This document shows, piece by piece, positions 18,949 through 28,362 of a stretch of DNA of 64,000 nt (position 1 is its first letter; each line of letters starts with the position of its first letter). The DNA comes from Aved-18 sp964606665 (GTDB lineage Bacteria > Cyanobacteriota > Vampirovibrionia > Obscuribacterales > Obscuribacteraceae), in NCBI GenBank assembly GCA_964606665.1, contig CAZSHS010000013.1, forward strand, positions 24,136-88,135, given 5' to 3'. The notes under the pieces are model-generated. The model was not told the DNA's origin, made no database searches, and saw nothing but the letters and a program-made list of their open reading frames with translations. A program made the translations under genes and the position numbers.

Positions 18949-19872
18949 TTAATACAGACCCAGAACTACAATCTTTATCCAGTAAAAAGAGACAGGCGAT
19001 CCAAACATTAGACTGTCTCCACGGTCCAAAAAGCCACCGTGACCAGGAATTGCTTGTGAAGAATCCTTGAGCCCGGCATCTCTTTTCATCAAAGATTCGC
19101 AAAGGTCTCCAAGTTGTGCAGCTATCGAGACCACTATTCCCATCAAGGGTGCTTGCCACAATTTATATTGAAATGGATGCGAACTAAACAAATAGTGGTC
19201 GGCAGCATAGACAACCATGGTGGCGATAATTGCAGAGGCAACCATACCGCCAACAGCCCCTTCTACGGTTTTCTTGGGACTAATCTCGGGGAAAAGCTTG
19301 TGTTTACCCCATTTTTTGCCCACATAATATGCAAACACATCCGTTGCCCAAATAATAAACAAGCTTACCCAGACATAAGCCAAGCCTGGTTGATGTAATG
19401 GATTGGCAATATGTACGTCGCCCAAGCTTGAGGGCATCAAGCTGCGTAATAAAACAAGATGAGCGGGAAGCCATCCTACATAGATAAATCCCATTATTGT
19501 CGAAGCGATATCGGCAATGGTGGCAGGCGGCTGTTCGGACCTGAATAACAATCTAAAGAATGAAGCACAAATACCCAGAGTCAATAGAGTGGGAAACTGA
19601 GACAGAGCCTCGCTCGATGTCATATGAATGCCGGTATATTTTATAACTACCAAAGGCAGAGCAGGAAGCATTGCAAGCAAGTGAAAAGCAACGATCATAA
19701 ACATTACTATTCTTCTAGACGGCTTATAGCCTTTGGCTTCTGCAAGTCCGATGAATTCGCGACCACACAAACAGCAACCTAAAGCCATCATGATGGCAAT
19801 AACAACGCCACCAAGCAAGATACTACCTGCTGCGGTGGAAGCTAAAATTACTCCAAAAAGAATTCTACTCAT
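18949..19872 (-). CDS. cdsA: Phosphatidate cytidylyltransferase (CDP-diglyceride synthase)
   Basis: 307-residue multi-pass membrane enzyme that makes CDP-diacylglycerol from phosphatidate and CTP for phospholipid synthesis. About eight hydrophobic segments are visible. The signature near the C terminus is complete: SLMKRDAGLKDSSQAIPGHG followed by GFLDRGDSLMF, with the conserved KD, GHGG and DRxDS residues. Middle blocks such as ATDVFAYYVGKKWGKHKLFP and SPKKTVEG are also typical. The start overlaps yibE/F by 4 bases, making it the last protein gene of galE-ruvB-yibE/F-cdsA. Confidence 0.96.
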   Translation of the reverse strand: MSRILFGVILASTAAGSILLGGVVIAIMMALGCCLCGREFIGLAEAKGYKPSRRIVMFMIVAFHLLAMLPALPLVVIKYTGIHMTSSEALSQFPTLLTLGICASFFRLLFRSEQPPATIADIASTIMGFIYVGWLPAHLVLLRSLMPSSLGDVHIANPLHQPGLAYVWVSLFIIWATDVFAYYVGKKWGKHKLFPEISPKKTVEGAVGGMVASAIIATMVVYAADHYLFSSHPFQYKLWQAPLMGIVVSIAAQLGDLCESLMKRDAGLKDSSQAIPGHGGFLDRGDSLMFGSPVSFYWIKIVVLGLY

Positions 19873-21011
19873 GATCTGTTTTGACTCATCATTTTAGCAG
19901 CAGTGAAAGCGGTAATGGGAATGGTTACAACCAGTCCCAAACTCCCGGACAAAGCAGATGCAACCTCGGTAGCAAACAAATCTAAATTGATCAATTTGTT
20001 TGGTGCAATTTGTGTAGCAAGAAGCATGAGTGGAAGTGCGCTACCAGCATAAGCCAATATAAGCGTGTTAGTCATGGCACCCATGATGTCTCGACCCACG
20101 TTCATTCCAGCTTGATAAAGCTCCTTGAACGTAAGTTCTGAGTTGGTTTTAGAAATTTCTGATACTGACGATGCTACAGAAATACCAACGTCCATAATTA
20201 CACCAAGCGCCCCAATCAGCATCCCAGCAGCAAGAAGACCACTATAAAATTCGGGGCTTTGCACAAGTACAGAGCCCCGCAATATTTGCGCTTCTTCACT
20301 TGACAGTCCAGTTAAAGGGGCAAGCCAAATTACTATCTGCGCAGTCACACCTGCCACCACCACACCGCCCACAGTGCCAGTGACTGCTGCAATTGATTTT
20401 TGGGAAAAGCCACCGATGAGCCAGACTATGCTTATTGTAGAAACAAGACAAATTCCAATTGCGGTCAAAAGCGGATTGACTCCTTTCATGCTCAAAGGCA
20501 AAAGCACTCCGCAAATTAATAAAACAGTCACTATCAATCCAAGTAAAGCTTTCACGCCTTGCATTCGACCGAAAAACAAAAAGAGGGCTAGAAAAACAGC
20601 CACAAGCCAGGCTATTACAGGCATTCTATGGTAGTCGGCAATACTTATTTCGGACTGATTATTTGCTTGTTTACTAACTGCAAGCACAACTTCTTGGTTG
20701 GGGGCGACTTTGATATTGAAAGCAGGGTTATCAGTGATTTCGTGCTTGATTTCAAAAGTTCGGCCACGCAAAATCCCGTCCAGTATTTTCACTTGTACGA
20801 TTTGCTCACTGCTTTTCATGCCGGTGCCATTAAGCAATTCGGTATTGAGTTGTTCTTTACCTACTGCGACTACTCGACCGATGGCAAGCTCTTCTTCCTG
20901 GGCTTGAGCATTTCCTATGTAAGTTTCATTGGCTCTGCATGATGCAGGCGTAATAACAAAAAAAACAAATGCAGCTAGAAATACAAGCAATCCTGTGAAA
21001 AAACTCTTCAC
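19869..21011 (-). CDS. YibE/F-family membrane protein
   Basis: 380 residues. A signal-like N terminus is followed by an extracytoplasmic beta domain (about residues 30-130, ELAIGRVVAVG and GRTFEIKHEI) and then eight or so membrane helices. The conserved blocks MDVGISVASSVSEI and ELYQAGMNVGRDIMGAMTNTLILAYAG identify the YibE/F family. The role is not established; transport has been suggested for the family. It overlaps ruvB and cdsA by 4 bases on either side, so the three are translationally coupled. Confidence 0.92.
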   Translation of the reverse strand: MKSFFTGLLVFLAAFVFFVITPASCRANETYIGNAQAQEEELAIGRVVAVGKEQLNTELLNGTGMKSSEQIVQVKILDGILRGRTFEIKHEITDNPAFNIKVAPNQEVVLAVSKQANNQSEISIADYHRMPVIAWLVAVFLALFLFFGRMQGVKALLGLIVTVLLICGVLLPLSMKGVNPLLTAIGICLVSTISIVWLIGGFSQKSIAAVTGTVGGVVVAGVTAQIVIWLAPLTGLSSEEAQILRGSVLVQSPEFYSGLLAAGMLIGALGVIMDVGISVASSVSEISKTNSELTFKELYQAGMNVGRDIMGAMTNTLILAYAGSALPLMLLATQIAPNKLINLDLFATEVASALSGSLGLVVTIPITAFTAAKMMSQNRS

Positions 21012-22132
21012 GCTGAGCCATCCTCGGAGATAAGCATTTCCAGATTCATTTGCATGGCAGGAACTGTTCTTCCCAAATGTTGATACGCTTTGGGAGTGGC
21101 CATGCGACCTCTGGAAGTGCGCTGAATCAAACCACCTTGAATCAAAAATGGTTCATAAACATCTTCGACAGTTTCACTGTCCTCACCGATGGTGGCAGCT
21201 AATGCATCAATCCCAACGGGACCACCATTATAAGTTTCGATCATTATTTCAAGCAATCGCCTGTCCGTAGCATCCAGACCTAATTTATCTACTTGGTACG
21301 AATCGAGTGCTTCATGAGCAATATCAACTGTGATTACTGGATAATTTTTATAGTGCACATAATCACGCACCAAACGAATAAGACGATTTGCAATTCTAGG
21401 CGTACCGCGTCCTCTGCCGGCGATGACTGCTACGGCGTCTTCGTCTATATTCAAACTAAACAGTTTACATGCTCTCTTCACTATGAGTGATAACTCTTCA
21501 AGCGAATAAAAGTCTAGCCTGTGCACAAAACCAAAACGGTCACGCAACGCTTTTGAGATACGTCCTGCTTTTGTGGTGGCACCAATCAAAGTAAAACGAG
21601 GAATAGGTAAGCGCAATGTCCTTGTGGCATGACCTTTGCCAGATGTGATGTCGACCATGAAATCTTCGATAGCAGGGTAAAGCAATTCTTCGGCTATTTT
21701 ATTTAGCCTGTGAATTTCATCTATGAACAAAACATCTTTTTGTTCTAGTTGATGCAATAACCCAATGATATCGCGTGGTCGTTCTAAACTTGGCCCAGAT
21801 GAAACATGAATTCGAGCCCCCATTTCATTTGCAAGAATGCGAGCAAGTGTTGTTTTTCCTAGTCCGGGTGGTCCGTACAAAAGAACGTGGTCTAACGGTT
21901 CGCCTCGGCTTTTAGCGGCTTCCAGAGACATTTGAAAAAGATTTTTTAGACGCGATTGCCCAATATATTCTTTGAGCGATTCGGGTCTCAAATTCAATTC
22001 GGCTTTTTTATCCGTGCTTGTTTCGCGCGAACTAACCACAGACGAGCGCTCAGTCTGACCTGTTTGACCAGATTGAGTGGATTTGCCCGAATCGCGCTTT
22101 CCAGGCTCAGCATCGCTTCTTAGAATAGCCAA
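21008..22132 (-). CDS. ruvB: Holliday junction branch migration helicase subunit RuvB
   Basis: 374-residue AAA+ motor that, with RuvA, drives branch migration of Holliday junctions. Walker A is GPPGLGKTT (about residues 87-95), Walker B is LFIDEIHRL (Asp138, Glu139), sensor 1 is in FTLIGATTKAG, and the arginine finger region is ALRDRFG. The C-terminal winged helix has GGPVGIDALAATIGED. A charged N-terminal extension of about 45 residues precedes the usual start LRPESLKEYIGQ, as seen in some cyanobacterial RuvB. It is coupled to yibE/F downstream and lies 9 bases after galE. Confidence 0.97.
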   Translation of the reverse strand: MAILRSDAEPGKRDSGKSTQSGQTGQTERSSVVSSRETSTDKKAELNLRPESLKEYIGQSRLKNLFQMSLEAAKSRGEPLDHVLLYGPPGLGKTTLARILANEMGARIHVSSGPSLERPRDIIGLLHQLEQKDVLFIDEIHRLNKIAEELLYPAIEDFMVDITSGKGHATRTLRLPIPRFTLIGATTKAGRISKALRDRFGFVHRLDFYSLEELSLIVKRACKLFSLNIDEDAVAVIAGRGRGTPRIANRLIRLVRDYVHYKNYPVITVDIAHEALDSYQVDKLGLDATDRRLLEIMIETYNGGPVGIDALAATIGEDSETVEDVYEPFLIQGGLIQRTSRGRMATPKAYQHLGRTVPAMQMNLEMLISEDGSA

Positions 22133-22141
22133 AAGACTTCC

Positions 22142-23122
22142 TCAATACTTCCGATTCGATTCCCACTTCCAAGCAGTGGACACAATTGCATCAAGATCAT
22201 ACTTTGGTTGCCAACCAAGTACAAATTTTGCTTTTGAACAATCAGCAAGCAGGCTTGCTGGATCTCCTGCTCGTCTTTTTGCTACTTTCACATTGATGCT
22301 TCTGCCTGACACACTCTGACAGACTTCTATAACGTCTTTTACAGACGCACCACTTGACGTTCCTAGATTAATTTCGTGACTGACCGTATCGTTCAAAATT
22401 AACTCAAGCGCGCTCAAATGAGCATCAGCTAAGTCGTTTACGTGAACATAATCACGAATACAAGTCCCGTCTTTAGTTTCATAGTCATCACCAAATATTT
22501 GCAGGATATCTCGTTTTCCAAGAGCGGTCTGCAAAGCAAGCGGAATGATATGTGTTTCAGGGTCATGGCTTTCGCCAATTTCACCTGAATCGTCTGCACC
22601 AGAGGCGTTGAAATAACGCAGCGTGACATAAGACCAATTACTGGATAAATGAAGCGCTCTAAGCGCAAGCTCAACCATATACTTGGTTGTGCCGTAAACG
22701 CTTATCGGGCTTTGTCTGTGGTCTTCTGTTATGGGCATCTCTTTGGGGACGCCGTAAGTTGTGCAACTGGAAGAAAAAATGAGCTTTTTAACCTTGGCTT
22801 CTTCCATCGCTTTGAACAAAGACAGCGAACTAACTACGTTATTTTCAAAATATTTGAAAGGCTTTTCCATCGATTCGCCCACATAGGCACTGGCGGCAAA
22901 ATGGATAACAGCCTCTATTTTGTGATCGATTAGTAATCGTTTGACCAGTTCAAAGTCACCAGTACTTCCCTTCACATAATGCACACCAGACAAAATGGAC
23001 TCTTTGTGCCCTTCGCTCATGTCGTCCAAGCCCACAATCAAAGCGCCCTTGTACTTTTGCGCCAATCGCCTGGTCAAATGACTGCCGATATAGCCGGCAG
23101 CACCTGTAACTAGAACTTTCAA
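22142..23122 (-). CDS. galE: UDP-glucose 4-epimerase
   Basis: 326-residue short-chain dehydrogenase that interconverts UDP-glucose and UDP-galactose for surface polysaccharides. The NAD-binding motif GAAGYIGSH is at residues 7-15, the catalytic Tyr143 and Lys147 are in YGTTK, the Ser/Thr region is FSSSCTTYG, and the substrate block is LRYFNASGADDSGEIGE. Length and motifs are standard for GalE. It is the first gene of the operon with ruvB, yibE/F and cdsA. Confidence 0.94.
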   Translation of the reverse strand: MKVLVTGAAGYIGSHLTRRLAQKYKGALIVGLDDMSEGHKESILSGVHYVKGSTGDFELVKRLLIDHKIEAVIHFAASAYVGESMEKPFKYFENNVVSSLSLFKAMEEAKVKKLIFSSSCTTYGVPKEMPITEDHRQSPISVYGTTKYMVELALRALHLSSNWSYVTLRYFNASGADDSGEIGESHDPETHIIPLALQTALGKRDILQIFGDDYETKDGTCIRDYVHVNDLADAHLSALELILNDTVSHEINLGTSSGASVKDVIEVCQSVSGRSINVKVAKRRAGDPASLLADCSKAKFVLGWQPKYDLDAIVSTAWKWESNRKY

Positions 23123-23245
23123 TTTATTGGCACCTCAAAAATTTTTTTACATATTTCATATAAGAATACCTAATAGGTGGAAAATACAGATAAGCTCTTG
23201 TTATCTAATCTTTCTAAGTATTATTCTTTCGATCACAAATAGATC

Positions 23246-25846
23246 TTGCAAAAAGCCCCCACAAGCACCTTAGACAATAGCCAAAACGAAGACAGGCTTG
23301 AACATAGAGAAAATGTTCGGGGAGAAGTGTTGCCCGAGGGCGGTGAATTCTTCGCCTGGATTCTCACAATTGTGACCGGGTCCTTCTTTATTTTTTTGGC
23401 TCTTACATGCACAATCTTTTTCAATCGCACTATTGAGCCAGGCACAGTAGCCTCACTCGATGTAAAAGCGCCACGAAGTGTCACCGTAATCGATTCGCAT
23501 GCTACCGAAGAGGCCATGCAAACGGCAAAACACTTTGTAGTGCCCGCATTCCAGGAAGATTATAGTAAAGACAAAGATACTCAAATTAAACTCGACCAGT
23601 TTATTAGTCTGGTCAAGCAATTACAACAAGCAGGCATTAAACCCATCTCTGAGCTGAATTTGAGTGCTGATGAGCAAATATCCATATTAGGAATGGAGCA
23701 GGCCAAATTCGAGCAGGCAGTGGCAGACCTGAAGAGTAGACCTCAATTAAAACTTCAAGCTCCAAGTCTTTCAACCAAATCAAAAAAAATGAAGCGAACA
23801 GCAATTCCAAAAGCACCGGCAATAGATATAGCAGCGATTCTAAACGGACAAAGACAAGCAATTGCCAATCTGCAAATTCATCCAGATAAATTTCCAACTA
23901 AAGAAGCACTTTTTGTAAGCTTAAGCGTATTGCCAGAAAACATAGATTCTTTTTCGGGCGAAATTAATATCGCTCTACAATCGCTCAGTAAGTCCTTCAA
24001 GCGTTTTCCAGTCGAACATAAATCATTTTGGAAGAACACAGTATTTGAATTTCTTCCGGACTCTTGGACTTTTAGTTTGCGCAAAAATATGTCCAATGTA
24101 ATCTCACATTCGCTTGAACCAAATTTAGCCATAGATCCAGTTGCCACCAAACAAAAGGCTGACTCTGCATCGCGTGGTGTCACTCCTGTTGTTAAACAAT
24201 ATAAGGAAGGAGACATCCTGGTCAAAAAAGGCGACATTGTAAGTGAAGAAATGGCAAAAACATTTCATAGTTTGGGTATCGCCAGAGAAATGAGTTTGCC
24301 ACTTCTGGTGGCACTATCAAGCACCGCAATAGCTGCTATGTTTTTTACTGCACTTGTATTGTTTCACTACGAACCGCGTCATTTCTTCTCTTCAAATTCG
24401 CTTAGTCTGATGTTCTCGCTTGTGATAGTAGCACTTCTATCTGCAAGCACTTTTGGTCGAGATTATCCCCAGTTCGTGCCACTACCTGCAGCGGCGTTAA
24501 ATTTGGCAATATTCTTTGGCAGACGAGTTTCGCTTGCTGTGATTGTGCCACTAATGATACTGGTTGCGGTGAATGGACTGCTCGATATAAATCATTTGAT
24601 GGCACTTGGCTTTGCTTCATTGGCCGCCATTTTTGCCTATTCGCGCCACAGACATTTGACTGTTACAGGATTTATGGTCGGTGTCGCGCAAGCAGTTGGA
24701 TATACTTTATCTTTGACATTAATACATTTAATGCCAGACATGCCTCAGTTTCTATCAATGTTTGGAACGGCACCATTAACTCTTCCTGCTGGTACAAACT
24801 TGCAAGACAACTTATTTCCTTCTTTCACTCAGCTTTCTCAGTCTGCTCTTTTTGAATTTTTTGCAGGTCTTGCGCTGGCTATACTAGCCATAGGCGTCAT
24901 GCCATTTTTAGAAGATATTTTTGGTCTGGTCACGCCTCAAAGATTGGCTGAGTTAGCCGAAGCAGATCAGCCACTTTTAAAAGAGCTAGAAGAGAAAGCA
25001 CCAGGTACATACCAGCACAGCCTGGCAGTAGCTAACCTAGCAGAAGCCGGAGCTAAAGCTATTAAAGCCGATGTAGTTCTAGTTCGAGCAGGCGCAATGT
25101 ATCACGACGTGGGCAAAATGGTTAAGCCCAAATTATTTATCGAAAATCAATTGGGCGCTAAAAACCCACACGATACAATGACTCCCGAAGACAGTCGAGA
25201 TGTAGTTTTAGCACACGTTACAGACGGTATCGAACTGGCGCGTAAGTATGCACTACCAAAAGCGGTGCGCGATTTTATTCCTATGCACCAGGGCACCACT
25301 TTGATGGCATATTTTTATAGTAAAGCCTGTCAACGCGATGGCAAAGAAAATGTAGATACAATGTTCTATCGCTACCCAGGTCCAAAACCATCCTCCAAAG
25401 AAACAGCTATCGTGATGTTAGCTGATGTTTCAGAAGCCGTAACTCACAGCATGAAAGATCCAAGCGAAGACGAAGTAGAAACTGCAATCTCACGTGTTTT
25501 TGAAAATCGCTGGGAAGATGGTCAGTTCGATCAGTCAACCCTCACTTACGACGAATTAGAGCAAGTCAAATTAGCCTTTGTTCGCGTATGGCGCACACTT
25601 CATCACGAACGCCTGAAGTATCCATCTACCACTACAGGACGCATGGCCATTCCTGGAGAATCACTGGAAGAGCGCGATTCGACCAAAAGCGAAAATATCC
25701 CCAAAAAAGTTGAAGCTGCTGAACCTACAAAATCAGAGCAAGAAAGCGAAAGCGACATGTGTCATTTAAACGCTATGCCTATTGATGGCATCGAAATCAT
25801 TGAAGATACTGACCACAAGCACCACAGAGGCGAGAGCTGCTCTTAG
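23246..25846 (+). CDS. pgpH: 7TM-HD family phosphodiesterase, probable cyclic di-AMP hydrolase
   Basis: 866 residues. An N-terminal membrane helix is followed by a large extracytoplasmic 7TMR-HDED-type domain (about residues 75-345), about seven membrane helices (about 350-560), and a cytosolic HD domain. The HD metal ligands include His591 (YQHSLAVANLAEAG), His620-Asp621 (YHDVGK) and the later NPHD, HV and MHQGT blocks, all matching PgpH. PgpH hydrolyses c-di-AMP. A C-terminal tail of about 90 residues is unusual. The annotated start is TTG at 23246 with a weak ribosome binding site; a GTG or TTG near 23326-23331 behind GGGGAG is an alternative. The synthase cdaA lies elsewhere in the window. 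Confidence 0.92.
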   Translation: MQKAPTSTLDNSQNEDRLEHRENVRGEVLPEGGEFFAWILTIVTGSFFIFLALTCTIFFNRTIEPGTVASLDVKAPRSVTVIDSHATEEAMQTAKHFVVPAFQEDYSKDKDTQIKLDQFISLVKQLQQAGIKPISELNLSADEQISILGMEQAKFEQAVADLKSRPQLKLQAPSLSTKSKKMKRTAIPKAPAIDIAAILNGQRQAIANLQIHPDKFPTKEALFVSLSVLPENIDSFSGEINIALQSLSKSFKRFPVEHKSFWKNTVFEFLPDSWTFSLRKNMSNVISHSLEPNLAIDPVATKQKADSASRGVTPVVKQYKEGDILVKKGDIVSEEMAKTFHSLGIAREMSLPLLVALSSTAIAAMFFTALVLFHYEPRHFFSSNSLSLMFSLVIVALLSASTFGRDYPQFVPLPAAALNLAIFFGRRVSLAVIVPLMILVAVNGLLDINHLMALGFASLAAIFAYSRHRHLTVTGFMVGVAQAVGYTLSLTLIHLMPDMPQFLSMFGTAPLTLPAGTNLQDNLFPSFTQLSQSALFEFFAGLALAILAIGVMPFLEDIFGLVTPQRLAELAEADQPLLKELEEKAPGTYQHSLAVANLAEAGAKAIKADVVLVRAGAMYHDVGKMVKPKLFIENQLGAKNPHDTMTPEDSRDVVLAHVTDGIELARKYALPKAVRDFIPMHQGTTLMAYFYSKACQRDGKENVDTMFYRYPGPKPSSKETAIVMLADVSEAVTHSMKDPSEDEVETAISRVFENRWEDGQFDQSTLTYDELEQVKLAFVRVWRTLHHERLKYPSTTTGRMAIPGESLEERDSTKSENIPKKVEAAEPTKSEQESESDMCHLNAMPIDGIEIIEDTDHKHHRGESCS

Positions 25847-25849
25847 TGT

Positions 25850-26509
25850 TTAGCCTTTAGTTTCTTTTTTCTTTTCTACTGCTTTGCGCATTTTATCCAG
25901 AGAGATACGGCGAAGGTCTAGCAAACGCCACTCTTCGCTTATCTGATGTCTTTGTCTGTCCAGAGGTAATCTTTTCAATTCAAGTTCGCGATCTTGTTCA
26001 TCTATAACTTGACGCTGTTTTTCTAAAGGAAACTTCTCTTCTTGCACCGCATGACGCATTTTGTCGAGAGCAGTGCGCTTTTCGTCTAGTATTTGTCTTT
26101 GTTTGTCGTAAGCAACACGCTGTTCTTCAAGCGTTTGGCGTTGCTTATCTAGCGCAATTCTATCTTCGTCTATCTGATGCTCGCGCTTGCGAAATGGCAT
26201 CATAGCAAGGTCCAGTTGAACTCTTTTTTCATGTAGTTGCGAGCGAACCTCGTCCAGTTTATTTCTTGGTTCTTCAAGCTTCAGCCTTTTCTCTTCTAAA
26301 TTTTGTCTTTGATTATCAAGCTCTTCGCGCTTTTCTTTTAAAAATTTGAGTTGGCTATCAGCGTCACCTTCAGGCAAAACAAGTATAGACAAAGATGGAG
26401 TCTCGATTTGTTCTTCATTTTCAGATGCTGCCCAAAGCACATTAGCAGCGCTCATAAGTGATGCTGATGCCAAAGTGGTGGCTAAAGCCAAAATTGTTCT
26501 TTTTTTCAT
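25850..26509 (-). CDS. Exported protein made of 23 unbroken heptad repeats
   Basis: 219 residues. A signal peptide (about 1-28, MKKRTILALATTLASASLM) is followed by a short linker and then a strict 7-residue repeat from about residue 57 to 211. Every seventh position (57, 64, 71 and so on to 211) is Leu, Ile, Val, Phe or Tyr with no phase break. The next residue is mostly Asp/Glu and the residue at +4 is mostly Arg; typical units are LDKQRQT, LEEQRVA and LDEKRTA. Only one hydrophobic position per heptad is kept, unlike a normal coiled coil. It is probably a long periplasmic helix. It starts 4 bases after the MshEN-like gene in the rsmD operon. Function unknown. Confidence 0.85.
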   Translation of the reverse strand: MKKRTILALATTLASASLMSAANVLWAASENEEQIETPSLSILVLPEGDADSQLKFLKEKREELDNQRQNLEEKRLKLEEPRNKLDEVRSQLHEKRVQLDLAMMPFRKREHQIDEDRIALDKQRQTLEEQRVAYDKQRQILDEKRTALDKMRHAVQEEKFPLEKQRQVIDEQDRELELKRLPLDRQRHQISEEWRLLDLRRISLDKMRKAVEKKKETKG

Positions 26510-26513
26510 AGCT

Positions 26514-27725
26514 CTATTTCTCTTCCTTCAAGCGCGTCCGCTGAGTTTTTCCATTGAGGTATAAGACTTCATCAATTGGCATAGACGCTTGGTGCGCCTG
26601 CTCCAGATACAAAATGGCTTCTTGGTCACTGATGATTGCAAGCTTGACTAGTTGCGTTGCTCTTAGTGCGGTGTAAACAGTTTCGGCTGGAACGCCATCG
26701 CTAATAAGCTCCTTTGCCACGTATGACACTTGATTGTAATTAACGGATAAACGCTCGACAATCGAATTAGACAGTTTGTTTTTTTCAATAATCGATGCGG
26801 CAGCCAATAATTCTATCAATTCCACTGCATGATTTGTATCCAGCGAGAATGTATAAGCTTCAGCACAAGCTTGCTCCAGACTTATGTTTTGACTATACAC
26901 AGCCTGTAAAGCACGCATTCCTGCTTGTTCTTCAATAGTCTGATTGTCTAGCATTTCTTGCAGCGATACCACCGCCTGCAATAAATTCTTTTGGTAGGAA
27001 TTATTTTGGAGCAAAATATTACCCAGTGTCGTTCGCTCTAGAATCGAGGCAAGGAGAGAATCTCGCAAGCGTCTCTCGCTCAATGCGCATATCTCAACTA
27101 GTAAAAAACCCATAAGCGGAGTGTTTTTTAAATTGCGAGCACGATAGCCTTGGTTTGAAGGAAGTTTAGCAAGTGTATTTTCTCTTTGTTGGGCGGCGGC
27201 AAGTGCTGCTATACCTTGCTCGCGCGTAATTTGATTTTTGCGAATAACTTGCTGGACCAAAAGAGCTTTGTTAATGATAGTTTGTGAAACAAAACCTCGC
27301 TGACACAAAACGTGCCCAAGAGGCAATGACGTTTTGCGAGCCGACTCAAGGCAAGTATTAATCAAGGTCTCACTTGCAATATGACTGTCATAGAGTAATT
27401 GACCAAGCTTATTGGTCTCGCGATCTTCTGGTTGTAAAACTTTTGCTTCTCTGAAAGCTTCGGTTAAATCTAATTTTTTTTCAAAAGCAGTTTGCATGAC
27501 CTGAACAGCAGACTCAAGGGTGAGAAGACCGTCGTTAACCATGAATTGCAAATCAACCGCATTTCGCAACTGCAAATCATCCAGACACCCAGACAAAACC
27601 AGCACTTTTCCAAGCGGCAATCCTTTGTTTTCATACTTAACAAGAGCGTCTGCAATAAGCGATGAATTGACCACATTTGCATGCATGAGCAAATCGCCGA
27701 TTCTCAAATGATTTTCAGACGCCAT
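26514..27725 (-). CDS. MshEN-like repeat protein, paralogue 1
   Basis: 403 residues of about four repeats of 75-90 residues. The best-kept units begin LRIGDLLMHANVVNSSLIAD and NKLGQLLYDSHIASETLINT, each followed by LPLGxVL and a helical segment ending in LQ or QQ. The pattern RLGxLL-x(20)-LPLGxxLV-x(5)-I resembles the GspE/MshE N-terminal (MshEN) domain that binds c-di-GMP in some ATPases, but no ATPase domain is attached. There is no signal peptide. A paralogue is at 31026-32258. It sits between rsmD (3-base gap) and the heptad-repeat gene (4-base gap). Ligand and partner are unknown. Confidence 0.75.
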   Translation of the reverse strand: MASENHLRIGDLLMHANVVNSSLIADALVKYENKGLPLGKVLVLSGCLDDLQLRNAVDLQFMVNDGLLTLESAVQVMQTAFEKKLDLTEAFREAKVLQPEDRETNKLGQLLYDSHIASETLINTCLESARKTSLPLGHVLCQRGFVSQTIINKALLVQQVIRKNQITREQGIAALAAAQQRENTLAKLPSNQGYRARNLKNTPLMGFLLVEICALSERRLRDSLLASILERTTLGNILLQNNSYQKNLLQAVVSLQEMLDNQTIEEQAGMRALQAVYSQNISLEQACAEAYTFSLDTNHAVELIELLAAASIIEKNKLSNSIVERLSVNYNQVSYVAKELISDGVPAETVYTALRATQLVKLAIISDQEAILYLEQAHQASMPIDEVLYLNGKTQRTRLKEEK

Positions 27726-27728
27726 GCA

Positions 27729-28307
27729 TTAATCTCCAAATTTAAAAAACGACAAACTTGTTTGTCCGTAATCGCGCTTGTCGAATAGGACCAAAGTATC
27801 GAAGGATTTTGGGCAAAGAGCATCTTTTGTATTAGCGTGCTCAACAATAAGGATACCGTCTGAAGCTAATATTTCGTTACTGAAAATCAACTCGACAATC
27901 GACTCCATAAGCGGACTTTTATAAGGAGGGTCGGCATAAATTATGTCAAATCGAGGCGATTTGTCGGATTTTAAGCCGTATTTTGCCAGTTTTGCAATTT
28001 CAAACTTCACATCGCCCACTCTTAAATCGCCTTGAAAAGAGAATTGCGTTAAGGTCTTTTGCAATGCTCTCGATAAATTGGGATTCATCTCCACTGAGAC
28101 TAGATTTTGAGCACCGCGACTGAGAGCCTCAAGACCCATTATGCCGGAACCTGCAAACAAGTCGAGAAATCGAGCCCCCTGCACCTTTTGGCCAAGAATG
28201 TTAAAGATTGATTGCCGAACTTTAGACGCGGTTGGGCGCACATTGCTAGCACTGGGGCTCGCCACCAGCCTGCCTCGTGCTTCTCCACCTGTAACGCGCA
28301 ATGACAT
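27729..28307 (-). CDS. rsmD: 16S rRNA (guanine(966)-N(2))-methyltransferase
   Basis: 192-residue SAM-dependent methyltransferase of the 30S subunit. It starts MSLRVTGGEARGR, which matches the family. SAM motif I is FLDLFAGSGIMGLEALSRGA, the catalytic motif is DPPY (IIYADPPYKSP), and RPTASKVRQSIFNIL is the conserved N-terminal block. The frame is open upstream to 28397, but ATG 28307 gives the usual length and leaves room for the divergent nusB promoter. It is the first gene of an operon with the MshEN-like and heptad-repeat genes. Confidence 0.94.
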   Translation of the reverse strand: MSLRVTGGEARGRLVASPSASNVRPTASKVRQSIFNILGQKVQGARFLDLFAGSGIMGLEALSRGAQNLVSVEMNPNLSRALQKTLTQFSFQGDLRVGDVKFEIAKLAKYGLKSDKSPRFDIIYADPPYKSPLMESIVELIFSNEILASDGILIVEHANTKDALCPKSFDTLVLFDKRDYGQTSLSFFKFGD

Positions 28308-28362
28308 TCGATAATTGTACAAGCTTGAGCATGTTATATTGAAGGTCTTCAATAGGTCATTT

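Noticed and set aside
28315..28362. Longer NusB and longer RsmD starts
   Set aside because: They would overlap each other across the shared promoter region and add residues not seen in either family.
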